NCBI GenBank assembly: GCA_963693315.1
Contig: OY856186.1
Span: 375,764,264-375,828,263, forward strand
Direction: 5' to 3'
Origin: Diogma glabrata
Lineage: Eukaryota > Arthropoda > Insecta > Diptera > Cylindrotomidae
DNA: 64,000 nucleotides
Part shown: positions 18,551 through 29,838 of the stretch, piece after piece
How the letters are laid out: every line of letters begins with the position of its first letter
How positions within the stretch are numbered: the stretch's first letter is position 1
Program-made: the position numbers and the translations under genes
The notes under the pieces: model-generated
Told to the model about the DNA's origin: nothing
The model's database searches: none
What the model saw: the letters and a program-made list of their open reading frames with translations, nothing else

Positions 18551-20684
18551 TATAAAAAAAATGTAAATTTTTTTTTTAAATCACCAAAATTAATTATTCA
18601 AAGTGCCTCTTTGTTTTTTGTGTTCATTATCTTCACGAAAAATATTTTTCGCACTTAATTTTAGATAAAAATTTATCAATTTAATATTACGAAAGTCGTA
18701 TTATCTCATAAAAAGTTAAATGAAACCAAGCCATTTTATAAAATGCAATAATACTTTTCCATTCTTTCATTCTTTTGTTTATTTTCATTAGTATTAAATA
18801 GTCTCTCTTATATCAGTTTGAAATGTGTGTGTTTATATGTACTAAGGTATTTTACGGCATTTGTTCGGTATAGTGCACATCATGTACATTACATGTGTTA
18901 TGCACATTTTGTGCGAAGGAATTTTGTTTTATGCACAATTGATGCATATTCCATGCATTTCTTTCAAAATTTGTTTTACGGAGCTTTTGTTTTTTTTTGT
19001 TTCAAATTTTTTCTAAGAAAATATGTTTTTAAACGAATATCTTATTATTTTTGTCTCTTCATTCGTTTTTTACAGACAGTTTCATTTTTCCACAGACAGA
19101 TAAAGCATAAAGTAGAAAGATCGTTCGAAAAAATTCCCAAAAATCTTTAAAACTAATTTGAGAAAAATTATCAAAGTTGTATGCAAGTACTTTGCACTTG
19201 TAATTCTTATTGAAAATTATTACAATGTCCATGTATGTATGTAGCAAATGTATGTGGTTTCTTATGATGTTATTATAACTATACTGTGTTTTTTTATTTT
19301 ACTACGCACTAGTGCATAATAAAAGTAATCGTTGGAAAACCAAACATTTAACTATTTTCCCGTACGAATTTTAGTTTCTTTAAAAAGATAATAGTATGTT
19401 GTATAACTAGAGCGAACGCATTTTCCAAACAAGAGTGTAGTTATACCGTTGATACTCTCGTGTTGCAATCACCACACAATAGTTTTGTAACAAATGCACA
19501 AAACCCAATGAATATATTGTTGAATTATTTATGTAACACGTTTAAGAAATTCAAATCTAACCTAGAGCACGCCATCTTCATTCTAAGCTTTGTACACAAA
19601 ATTATTACTAATACTAGATACCGATTGACTGCTAACTAAAAATGATGAATAATTTGATTGAAGTAAGTTTAATATGATTTAGCATGAATTGGAACACATT
19701 CCTATTAATATATTTTAATACAAATCTTACGATGATGGCGTGCCTAAAATCTAAAATTTAATTTTTTTTATAAATATTTTGATGTGTAACATTTAATTTT
19801 TTGCCAGAATCAATATTTTCGCAGGAGAAATCTACTATTTGGAAGAATTAAAAATATTTTTAGGTAATGTATGTATAACATATACATTTTTGCGTTATTT
19901 TATTTTAGAACAAAATATAATATTTGTGTAATAAACTTCAAATAGTTTTTGAGAGAAAAACTGGTAATTTGAGTGAAGAAAAGTAACAAAACAGTATGTA
20001 TATTCGATTTCCTTCGATTTCTCTAAAATTTTCAGGATATACTAATAGTACTAGCACCTCTTAGATCTGGCGCGTTTGACCTCAAATAGAGGTGAAAGTT
20101 AAAGATCATGGGTAACTCGCTTAAATTATATGATCATTCTACTTCATAAAACCATGAGTCGCCCATGACATTTTTTTAATATGAATTCTACTTGATACAA
20201 TAGTTAGATGTTAGCATGAATAATTTGGTGGCTTACTCGTGATTTAATTCGAAAATGTTGTTTTCGTTGCTTTTGTTTGCCTTGTTATCTGGCTAAATAT
20301 CTGCTAAGCCCATATGTGACCCACAGCAATAACTATTTGATTAATTACAAAACATATGAAAGTGCTTAGAAAAATTTAAAACAACATGGGTTACTCTTGG
20401 CTTTAGTAGTTAAACGGTATTAAAGTTGACAGTTTTTCAAAACAAGGTCAAAGTTGAAGGTCAATTACTCTAGAGGCCATGAATCAATAAGTTTGAGACA
20501 CAGTCTACTTACCTTTTTCTCATGCTATTTTTGATTTTTAATGGTCATAAATCAATTTTTAATTAGCGCTATAATTGATTTAGTAAATAATTACAAAACA
20601 TCAAGTTCGGGGGAGAGTTAACCGAATGACGTTTCATGTCAAACTGATCAAGGCTGTGTCCAAAATTCTATTTAAAAAATTAGT

Positions 20685-20930
20685 TTATGGCCCATATTGA
20701 AGCTTAATTTATAGAGTTTATTATGCTGTCTGCCATTTTCCTAAAATGCAAAATGGCGGACAAACATGGCGGACAAATATGGCGGCTGTAATTAATCACC
20801 CCATCGTGAAATAATATTTTTGTCGATATTTCACTTTATAACCATTTTATGATGTATATTTGCTTTCTGAATACGAATATAATATTTTTTCTGAGTTAGA
20901 AGCCTCTTTTTTGTCCCTAACCTTAAAAAC
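20685..20930 (+). repeat. Half copy of fold-back repeat family F
   Basis: TTGAAGCTTAATTTATAGAG, then ATGCTGTCTGCCATTTT and CAAAATGGCGGA, then GTCCCTAACC matches the arms of the inverted-repeat element at 25265-25893. A 12-base ATGGCGGACAAA phrase repeats three times near 20755-20785. Confidence 0.6.
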
Positions 20931-20945
20931 TTTCAAAAAAGTTGT
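20931..20945. repeat. Target-site duplication (left) of the SINE dimer
   Basis: TTTCAAAAAAGTTGT at 20931-20945 recurs at 25139-25153, flanking the SINE dimer and the LTR element later inserted into it. The last SINE bases end in TTT, so the certain length is 12-15 bp. Confidence 0.75.
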
Positions 20946-21441
20946 AAAAACATTTCCATAAAATGGAGTCTAATGACATTGGAAAAATTTGACTTAAGTA
21001 AAAAATAAATAAGTGATGAAGAAGTTTCAGCTTTGAAATTGTCATCGCCTCAACGGCGTAATCGATAGCGTGTCTGCCCAAGTATTCGAGCCGGGCATTG
21101 ACGAGGGTAGGTTCGAATCCCGAAAAATGTGAATTGGAGTTTTTTTCTGATAAACTTCAAACCATACCTTTGAATTGAAAATATTCCAATTGCTTCTTTA
21201 CTTACTTGAGTTTAATTGATCTCAAAAATCCAAAACAAATTTAAATTCCCTTAATGTAGTCTAACGTTAATACACATAGCACTACAAATTGACCAATTGT
21301 CAGCCATTGATTTCACATTGATTGGAAACAATCAATAATGACTATACAATCATGACTTAGGATGTTAATTAGAATAGAAATGTTCACCATTCAGTTCACA
21401 AAAAGTGTTGTCTAGAAATTTAATGCAAAAAATCCCATATA
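20946..21441 (+). mobile_element. tRNA-derived SINE, copy 5 (first unit of dimer)
   Basis: A complete 496-bp unit from AAAACATTTCC to GCAAAAAATCCCATATA. The tRNA-like head has GGCGTAATCGATAGCG and a B box GGTTCGAATCC. It is followed without spacer by copy 6, head to tail. Confidence 0.85.
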
Positions 21442-21683
21442 ATGTAAAAACATTTCAATAATATAAAGTCTAATGACAGTGGAAAAATTCAACTTAAGTA
21501 AAAAATAAATAAGTGATGAAGAAGTTTCAACTTTGAAATTGTCATCACCTCAATGGCGTAATCGATAGCGTGTCTGCCCAAGGATTCGAGCCGGGCACTG
21601 TCGAGGGTAGGTTCGAATCCATCCCATCTGAAACACGAAAAATGTGAATTGGAGTTTTTTTCTGAGAAACTTGAATTGAAAAT
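21442..21683 (+). mobile_element. tRNA-derived SINE, copy 6, 5' part
   Basis: Second unit of the dimer, including an intact B box, interrupted at GAATTGAAAAT by the LTR element. The remainder resumes at 25078. Confidence 0.85.
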
Positions 21684-22363
21684 TGAAACACTTGAACTTT
21701 TATAGAAATAATAAATTATATCACGCCGGACAGCTAAAAAAAAATTATGAAAACTGAAATATTGCCGGAACACTAAATTTATAACAAACAAACTGCACTT
21801 GAATAAATATTTTCCCTTTTTTTTGCATTCGAATTTTTTTGATTAATTTTCATTTTGTTTACCAAATGATTTATCAAACATTTTTTTCCACTAAAACTCA
21901 ACACATTAAAAATAAATAAATAAAAGAACTTCGGTATCACATTTAAAAACAAATAATTTAATTTTAATGTAATAGAATTTTACATTTTTTCTATAATCAA
22001 ATTTACATAATAATATTCTTTTTTTCAATTTTAATTAGTTACTGATCATTTGATTCATATTTAAAATTATACTAACTGATTTCATCCAAACAATTGGATC
22101 TTTTATATCGCATCATCGATCTTCTGTTTCCCCTTCCAGCAACAATAAACAATTCCCCTTTTCCAAGTTAAAAAAAATCATATAACCAAACATGTCTATT
22201 AATTGAAATTGAGTGACGTAACTAAACCGTCAACAGTAACGAGTGACGTAACCAAACCGTCAACCATCAACCGTTACCACAATTTAAGAAAATTAATAAA
22301 ATTATTATTGAGTTTGAAAACTATTATTTTTAGAACAAAAATTAAAACTAGTTCGTCGTTACA
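21684..22363 (-). repeat. 3' LTR of the non-autonomous element (680 bp)
   Basis: Matches 24412-25077 over most of its length with scattered substitutions. It has an extra GTGACGTAACCAAACCGTCA-type duplication near 22240-22262 where the other LTR has different sequence. The divergence suggests an older insertion than the mdg1-like one. Confidence 0.88.
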
Positions 22364-22497
22364 AAACTAGAAGAAACTAGGATAGTGATGATAGAACTAA
22401 CATCCCTATCCGTTGTTTATCCTAGAAGAAAGGACTATGAAAATCGCCAATTACGACTCGCTACAAAAATTGTTTTGATTATATAAATTATTTATTA

Positions 22498-22707
22498 TTG
22501 AATGACGATATAAGAGAAAAACAAACCGAAGTCACGTTAAAAGGAGCCAGCAACAGAAAACCTGATGTACTCAAAACAAAAAATATGGCTATACATATAT
22601 TAAAATTATTTAAATTATTTTTATTTCTTTTTAATTTCTTTTATATTTATTTTATTCAAAAAAAAAATTTTGAATTATATTTCTTTAAAAAAAAGATATT
22701 TGTTTAA
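22498..22707 (+). other. Low-complexity frame inside the element interior
   Basis: A 69-codon frame ending in F/L/Y-rich low-complexity sequence; I see no family resemblance. The surrounding 22700-23100 is ATTTATTT-rich. Confidence 0.2.
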
Positions 22708-23136
22708 TTTATATACCTAAAATTATATTTTTATATAATATAATAATTTTTATTTATTTTATTTAATTTCTTAATTTCAGATATGCTGAAATCCAGTAAA
22801 ATCTTATAATTATTTCTGTGACTATAACACCTTTAGTTAAAGTATTTATTTATTTAAGATTGAAAATAAAAATATTTGTTTATTTATTAGGTGTTAAGTC
22901 CTATCTTTCAAAAAAAATATTTATTTATTTTAAAAAAATAAAAGATATTTAATATATTATTTATTTAATGTTTGGATGTAATTTTTTTAATCAATAAAAT
23001 TTTTATTTAATTAATTTCTTCTAAAATTATTTACTTATTATTCTAAAAAAAATTTATTTTATTTAATAAAATTTATTTATTTAATTTTCAGAAATTATTG
23101 CTTTTATTTATTTATCCTTATTTAATACAGATAAGA

Positions 23137-23365
23137 GATTTCCAAGTCAAGATTTGTTTGTTGACAAAAAAAAACAACAAAAATATGATACAAATGTCCA
23201 ATGTCATCTAATTCTATTCTTGAATCCTCGCGCTCGCGAGCACTTTCAGAGATTTTCAAGTCAAGATTTGTTTGTTGACAAAAGAAACAACCAAAATATG
23301 ATACAAATGTCCAATGTCATCTAATTCTGTTCTTGAATCCTCGCGATCGCGAGCACTCCCCGAGA
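23137..23365. repeat. 114-bp tandem duplication
   Basis: GATTTCCAAGTCAAGATTTG...CTTGAATCCTCGCG(C/A)TCGCGAGCAC occurs twice with period 114 (starts 23137 and 23251). Each copy ends in a CTCGCGAG-type palindrome. Confidence 0.85.
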
Positions 23366-24025
23366 ATGCATGTGAGAACCGACTAGATAAGCCCCTAACG
23401 ACCAGATTCTACAGAACGGTTTCTCTCCCAATTAAAAAGAAACAACCATGACTGTCACGATATGGAATAAAACCAAATTCTACTGACCCAGACATGGTTG
23501 CTCTACCTAAAACTAAACTAAAAATAAATTACTAGAACTAATGACCTTTTTAGGAAAACGCTTCCGAGCGCCAGACTTCAAGTCTAAAACTCCATAGACA
23601 TTGTTCTATTAGAAAGCTAAATATATTTAATTATTATTGAAATTGTATGAGGTGAAGCTTCTGATCCTGATAAAAAATATTAAATTGGTTCTCCCCTTCA
23701 TATCATCGAAGAAGCCTCTGAGCAAAGAATGGTTCTACTGGTTTGTACCTAAGCACAAACACAGCAGCACCACTCCCCGTCGTCTGAGAACTTCCTCGCT
23801 GGAATGAAGAGAAGAAACCAATGATCTTTGATCGCATGTCCATAATGGACAGAGGCGACCCAGGAACATCATTAATGTTAAGGAGTGCAGCCCCTTGGAT
23901 GGCTTTTTAGGCCTACCAGTTAAGAAAGTTTTTTTATTTATTTACTAGTAAACATTTACTAAAAAAAAATTACTTACAAAAATTGTACAAATATTGTACA
24001 TTCTATTCAAAAAATTCACAAAAAC

Positions 24026-24317
24026 AAAACCAAGCTGGTTTTATCAAAAATATTTTGAAAACAAAAACCCAAACTGGTTTTACCAAAAATTTACAAAAAT
24101 TCATTATTATAAGAACCCCTAGACTGGTTTGAATCAAAAATTATTTGTAACACACAGACCGAAAACTGGTTTTTAAAAAAAAAAATTGCGCCAGAAATTT
24201 ATATGCAAAAATTTCCATAATTATTTGCGCCAAAAATATCCATAATCATAAAAAAATAATAAAAGCCAAAACTGGTTTATCAAAAAATATCACATAAACA
24301 AAAAAAACTGGTTTGTT
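24026..24317. repeat. Six interspersed ACTGGTTT motifs in the element leader
   Basis: Six phrases of the form AAACTGGTTTnnnCAAAAA occur about every 40-50 bp, with a longer gap before the last pair. They sit just inside the primer site of the minus-strand LTR element, that is, in its 5' leader. Confidence 0.7.
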
Positions 24318-24391
24318 ATAGAGTCCTTCGTTTCGAGGCGCCATGTTACGAATTGGAGCAACGAAACACCAAAACTATTAAAATCTAAAGG

Positions 24392-24409
24392 GTCCCTGTT
24401 TCGGCGCCA
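24392..24409 (-). promoter_or_regulatory. Primer-binding site, tRNA-Lys type
   Basis: Minus strand TGGCGCCGAAACAGGGAC, two bases inside the 5' LTR. It is nearly identical to the tRNA-Lys primer site used by many retroviruses and some gypsy elements. Confidence 0.9.
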
Positions 24410-24411
24410 GT

Positions 24412-25077
24412 TGAAACACTTGAACTTTTATAGATATAATAAATTATATCACGCCGGACAGCTAAAAAAAAACTATGAAAACTGAAATATTGCCGGAACA
24501 CTAAATTTATAACAAACAAACTACACTTGAATAAATATTTTCCCTTTTTTTGCATTCGAATTTTTTTGATTAATTTTCATTTTGTTTACCAAATAATTTA
24601 TCAAACATTTTTTTCCACTAAAACTCAACACATTAAAAATAAATAAATAAAAGAACTTCGGTATCACATTTAAAAACAAATAATTTAATTTTAATGTAAT
24701 AAAATTTTACATTTTTTCTATAATCAAATTTACATAATAATATTCTTTTTTTCAATTTTAATTAGTTACTGATCATTTGATTCAAATTTAAAATTATACT
24801 AACTGATTTCATCCAAACAATTGGATCTTTTATATCGTGTCATCGATCTTCTGTTTCCCCTTCCAGCAACAATAAACAATTCCCCTTTTCCAAGTTAAAA
24901 AAAATCATATAACCAAACATGTCTATTAATTGAAATTGAGTGACGTAACTAAACCGTCAACAGTAGTACAGAAAAATGTAGCTACGTTTACCACAATTTA
25001 AGAAAATTAATAAAATTATTATTGAGTTTGAAAACTATTATTTTTAGAACAAAAATTGAAAATAGTCCGTCGTTACA
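24412..25077 (-). repeat. 5' LTR of the non-autonomous element (666 bp)
   Basis: TG...CA ends on the minus strand. Pairs with 21684-22363. Confidence 0.88.
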
Positions 25078-25141
25078 AAATATTCCAATTACTTCTTTAC
25101 TTACTTGAGTTTAATTGATCTCAAAAATCCAAAATAAATTT
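25078..25141 (+). mobile_element. tRNA-derived SINE, copy 6, 3' part
   Basis: Resumes copy 6 after the LTR element with the duplicated AAAT, continues ATTCCAATTACTTC...CTCAAAAATCCAAAATA and stops. The stop is the same internal point as in copy 1 (991), followed by the right target duplication. Confidence 0.85.
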
Positions 25142-25264
25142 CAAAAAAGTTGTTTTTTGGGATAACGATTACACCAAATAACGATCGTAAACGATCGTAA
25201 TAACGATCGTAAAAATATAAAAAATCGTACTGTGATACATATATTTTTATTTTCTGAACACGTA

Positions 25265-25893
25265 TATAACATGTTTATAAACTAAAAATTTCACACTTCG
25301 TCCCTAACCTGTACAACAACGATCAAAAGCATATTTTTTTAGAACCGACGCGCAAATTGAATCTTAATTTATAGAGTTTCTTATCTTGTCTGATTTGCCT
25401 AAACTTCAAAATGGCGGAAAAATATGGGTCACACAGTACAGTAAGGTTAAAATTGTGTTCAGTAAGCAAGTATACACCAGAAAATGGTTTCAATTAAATG
25501 ATAACTGTGTGCCATATGTGTCACTGCCATATGTGTCTGCCATTTTGAATTTTAGGAAAATGCCAAACTGCATAAGAAACTCTATAAACTTAGCTTCAAT
25601 TTGCGTCATAAATGAATATAACGTCACTGATTAAGTCAATCAGATGCAATTCAATTTCAAATTTTGCAATAACTTGGGTGATCGTAGATCTCAAAATACA
25701 GTTTTGAATATATTTTTGGAGGTCACGAGCGAAAAGTTGAATTTTGAGTATAAGGTTTGGTTAGGTTCGTGCTTAGAAAATCAAACTACATTGAAATAAG
25801 ATTTTTTACAATACTCCGATAAATGGGATGTCCTTTCTACTTTTTGTATAGGTTAGGGACAACGTGTGAAACTTTTAGTTTTTAGACATGGTT
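25265..25893. repeat. Inverted-repeat (fold-back) element F
   Basis: Left arm (25265-25430) and right arm (25530-25893) are complementary. Outer parts pair ACTAAAAATTTCACACTTCG, CCCTAACCTGTAC with their complements near 25850-25893; inner parts pair TTTATAGAGTTTCTTAT and TTCAAAATGGC. The short frame at 25386-25634 inside it is incidental. A MITE or fold-back transposon is likely. Just to the left (25175-25215) are three AACGATCGTAA repeats. Confidence 0.65.
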
Positions 25894-28386
25894 GTAATGT
25901 GATTTTTTCTTTTTCTTTATTTTTTCTTTATATTTGAGAGCTTTGTATTTTATTTGTTGGCATTTCACGAGTTCATTTCGTGCCAAGTTTTAGTTGTAAT
26001 ATTAATTAATATTTGTATTCTTTTAACAGCAATAAAATTGGGCTAATTTTTTTTATAGCCATAAAATAAAAAGCTTTATTTTTATTCGGTTGCGCCAAGA
26101 TTTTTGAATCAGTGCAACATAATAACTAAATTGATTCGACTCTATTGAATTTTGAAATAATTTGTTTTGATTAAACTTTTTATAAACATTTTAATTGTAC
26201 AAATTTTATAAAAAATCAATAAATATGCTATATATTCGCTCTCAATCAAAATTACATGAATAACTATATAAAAAAATATTGCACCTGTTTCTCTCTCGAA
26301 TAAAAAGTCTAAAAGAAAAGAGACTTACTTTCTATATGATTTTATTTGAATTGTTTCCAATTTGAAAAACATTAGTTTATTTTTTAATTATTTAATGTTT
26401 TTTGGTTTGACCTAAATGCAAAATTTGATGTCTTTCATTGTAGGGCATTGGATTTTAAAATTACCAAACAGTAAAATATGTTTTGAAATTGAATAAAATG
26501 TATTTAATTCTATAGAAATAATTGTACGAAAAATATTCCTTTTGTTTTTTTTCGATTCGTTTTGTTTTTTATCAATAATTATTAAAATAATTCAAAATAA
26601 ATTAATACATGTTACTACGTCGAAAGGATAAAATGTAGTATTGTGTTCGTGTTTAGTGTATTTTATTCTGTCGCAAATTTCAACGTAAACTTTTGGTCGA
26701 GAATAAAATATATCATTAAACACTTGCACAATAAAAAATCAGAATTTTTTTGTAAATTTTGATTTTATTGAAAAGATATCGAAAATTATTTTATCATTTC
26801 GTTTCAAAGTATCCAATGTTTTTTCAGCCGATGTACACCAAGTCCAAAACCGTCAGTAGATATCTTCCAAATTTTCTCAGTTGGCTCTATCAAAGGATCA
26901 ACTTTATGTAAATTACGGCGTTTGCAATGCTACGAAGAAACTTTTAAAATTTTGGAACTGCAAAATCTATAGATTATACTATAGGCAAAGTATAAATCCT
27001 CTACGACACTTTTGTTGTAGCATGGATGACATTTACTTATTTAAATGCAAGAAGTGCCGTATAAATTCGAAACATACGGCATATTTGACACATATTTGAC
27101 ATATTTGACACGGCACATTTGAGCTACAGTTCTTTGAGAACTGTAGCTCAAATGTTACGTCTTGAGTACATTAACTTAAATTTTAAAACGTGATTCAGCT
27201 TTGAATTTGTCGCTTGAAAATTACGCTTATACGTAATCATTATCGCTAAATTTTAACAATATCGAGAAGTACATCGTTTATTTTGGACTTTCATTTTGTT
27301 ATCGGTGAATATAAGTGATCGATATCTTACTCGACAGTAGAGCTTCATCTAACTAAGACTGCGTTCCAATTGATGCTACATTGTTCTAAACGTGCTAAAT
27401 CAATTTAGTCAAATTTTATTTGACTAAATCAATATTTTGTTTCTAAATGGTTGTCAAAAATAGACGTTTAAATCATTATCGGATAATTTAATCACATAAA
27501 TTTAAGTTAATGGGGCAATTTTGTTAAATCAAATGAAGATTTAGCAGTTTAGTACAATTTAGCAGCTAATTAAAACCCATTGTAAGAAAACATTCTCACA
27601 AGATCTGTAATTGTCTTTTTCAAAGTGTTTAATTCGACCCAATTCAAATCGAACTTTACCTACAATTTAAGTAGTAGACATTCTGAAATTTTAGTTTCCT
27701 ACATCCTTAGTTGCATTTAAATAAGAACTTTCTCTTCTCGATAAACATAATAACTTCTACAAAATCTATAAAAATAGTAATTAACATCTAATTAGAATCT
27801 AAAAAAATTTTACACCTAAATAAGCACCTAAATCAACACCTTACTAAGTACTTATCATATTAAATTTGATAAGTCCTATAAATTCTGTTAGTTACAAAAT
27901 TAACGTCTCATTTGAATCTTCAAAAGCTATTTACGATCAATTTCGATTCCGATCATGTACTTAGCTAATATTAAAAATATAATAATTTCAGTTTTCCATC
28001 AGACATCATTGAGAGCAGATATGATTATATAACTAATAAGTATCAAAATACTTATTATAACCTAAATGTTCTATCAAAAAATAGGTAGAATATATAGAGT
28101 AGAATTAGTAGGACCTTAATTTATACACACTTTTATTTTAGTTTATTTTGGACCAAAACAAAAGTTTTATTTCAAATTTTGAACGCCTATTTAACAACTC
28201 AAACGGAGTTTTTTTTGGTAACTCACTTTTGGAGGTGATATGTAGCGGTTATTTTTCTATGGAAATAAGTGATATTTAAATATTCTAAATCCTAAATACT
28301 AGAATATGTAGGTTTAAAGAGTAGTTAAATTTCGACTCGGGAAGTCACACTAAACATCTAGTCTACACCTAAAGGATGCTTGCTAA
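25894..28386. other. Non-coding stretch with one perfect hairpin
   Basis: No gene supported. The frame at 26881-27099 has no family resemblance. Contains the hairpin at 27115-27155. Confidence 0.45.
27115..27155. repeat. Perfect 19-bp inverted repeat, 3-base loop
   Basis: ACATTTGAGCTACAGTTCT, loop TTG, then its exact complement. A loop this short is more like a palindromic DNA scar than a microRNA precursor. Direct TATTTGACA repeats lie immediately left. Confidence 0.8.
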
Positions 28387-28672
28387 TCTTCGACGATGCT
28401 AATGGATCGAGTAAAATGCAACAACCCTCAAAAATAGTATGGAACTACATTAAAACCCGAAATTAAATTCCTTGGCTATGTAATAGGAAAGAATGGCATT
28501 TGAATTAATGATGATAAACTGACAGACATTGCCCGATTCCTACTTAAACTCAACAAATTCGTTAGTTTTTAGGTATGATTTGCTACAGTTTCAGATTTTC
28601 GTCACTTACAACTAATTTTACTAATCTGTTAAAAAAAGACCAAAGAAATTTTAGAAAACGAATGAAACTGAC
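28387..28672 (+). pseudogene. LTR-retrotransposon RT relic (FLG region)
   Basis: In one frame, with several stops, the plus strand reads PEIKFLGYVIGKNGI, then a stop, INDDKLTDIARFLLKLNKF, a stop, then SDFRHLQLILLIC before a stop and KKTKE. This follows the order of the RT connection region of gypsy/Ty3 polymerases: FLGHxxxxxGI, then a conserved SFLGLxxYYRRFI region, then the LLKK region. At least four stops; only ~95 codons remain. No LTRs are assignable to it. Confidence 0.5.
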
Positions 28673-29683
28673 GATATTTTCAATACAATTAGAAACGGTT
28701 CACACATCAGATCAGCGTACATCGAATAATGAACCCTGTAACTAACATCTTTAATTCCCTTGTTTGTATATTTCTAGTTTTTATATGCTACCGATTTTTT
28801 ACATTCAGAGAAAGTTCTGGTCGCAGTTGGAATATTAGAATAATGTAATGGTTAGATATTTTTCCTTCAATCATCAATCATTAAATACAATATAATTGTT
28901 TCAGCTTATCATTCAAATTTCATTGAATTAAAAATAATACAATGATACCATTGTACACTCTTTGATTGAAAAAAAAGATTGCATTGCGTTCAAATTACAT
29001 ACATATTTTTTTTTTCATCTAAGTAATTCAAATTATAAAGAAAAATGTGATAGACAAAAAGAAAATACTTCAATTGCATTAAAAAATGGTTTTATCTAAT
29101 AATATTATATCTCTTTTCTTATTTATTAAGAAAATAAAAACGACAAGACAAAATATAAATTAATTTTTTTTTAAGTTTTAATACTTTCTACTGATTCATT
29201 AAATTGCTCTGACATAAATAGTTCTACATGTTTTTTTTGATCTTTCAGTTACATTTTTTTTTTCATAATTCCCAAACATGTAAATTTATTTCTTTTACTC
29301 GTTTAATTTAAATTTTGCAATTTTAATTTTTGATTGAACTAAAATTTATGGAATATTTATTTTGACAAGTTCTAAATGAACTATTTATTTACAGTTCGTG
29401 TTATTTAATTGTTACAAAATAGCATTCATTGTTCATGTTTGCTAAATTTATTTCATGCTATGAGGGTTCTAAATTTATCTAGCTCAGTTATAAATCAAAA
29501 AGATACATGAGGTGATACTTTTCACAACATTTTTGATTTCAACAAAAAAAAAAAGTATCTGATAAACAGTTCTGTTTAATAATGATTAAGCAATTACACA
29601 ACAATTATCAAGATTACAAAATTTCAAAGAATTCATTAAAAGTTTTAAATTAATAAAATAAAACATAGAACAATAATTATTAC
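28673..29683. other. Non-coding AT-rich stretch
   Basis: No features recognised. Could be intronic if the exon at 29684-29838 is real. Confidence 0.4.
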
Positions 29684-29838
29684 CTTGATTTAATGAGTTT
29701 CCGCTAAGACCACTCGCAGATATTTCTGACGGTTGGAGTTTATCTTCCATCTCTCTTAAACGTGATGTTAAAGATTTTGTGTGAAGAAATAAAAATAATG
29801 TGCACGAAACTGCAATTAATGCTACAAATTCTGACGAT
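29684..29838 (-). CDS. Putative internal exon of a type II membrane protein gene
   Basis: A 155-nt segment bounded on the minus strand by a TTTTAATTTTAG acceptor and a CAAG|GTAATA donor, open in one phase (2 in, 1 out). It encodes about 51 residues: one hydrophobic span (EFVALIAVSCTLFLFLH) followed by a charged, coiled-coil-like stretch (SLTSRLREMEDKLQPSEI) and a Ser/Gly-rich end (SGLSGNSLNQG). The balanced composition differs from the AT-driven frames around it. The layout recalls the N-terminus of transmembrane collagens (type XIII/XXV-like) or other type II proteins with a stalk, but I cannot name the gene. If real, the neighbouring kilobases are intron. Confidence 0.5.

Larger units (their letters stand above)
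17068..20684. other. Non-coding AT-rich stretch
   Basis: No supported gene. The frames at 17634-17870 and 18818-19150 are F/Y/I-rich without family resemblance. It holds a retroposon fragment (17909-18003) and a small tandem repeat (18501-18550), listed separately. Confidence 0.45.
21684..25077 (-). mobile_element. Non-autonomous LTR retrotransposon (tRNA-Lys primer type)
   Basis: Two long direct repeats (21684-22363 and 24412-25077) bound about 2 kb with no gag or pol frame. On the minus strand the LTR has TG...CA ends, and the primer site after the right LTR reads TGGCGCCGAAACAGGGAC, a close fit to tRNA-Lys. Flanking AAAT on both sides (21680-21683 and 25078-25081) is a 4-bp target duplication inside SINE copy 6. 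No good polypurine tract is visible at 22364. The interior is GC-richer in part (23370-23920) but full of stops. This fits a LARD-type element that depends on another element's proteins. Confidence 0.88.
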
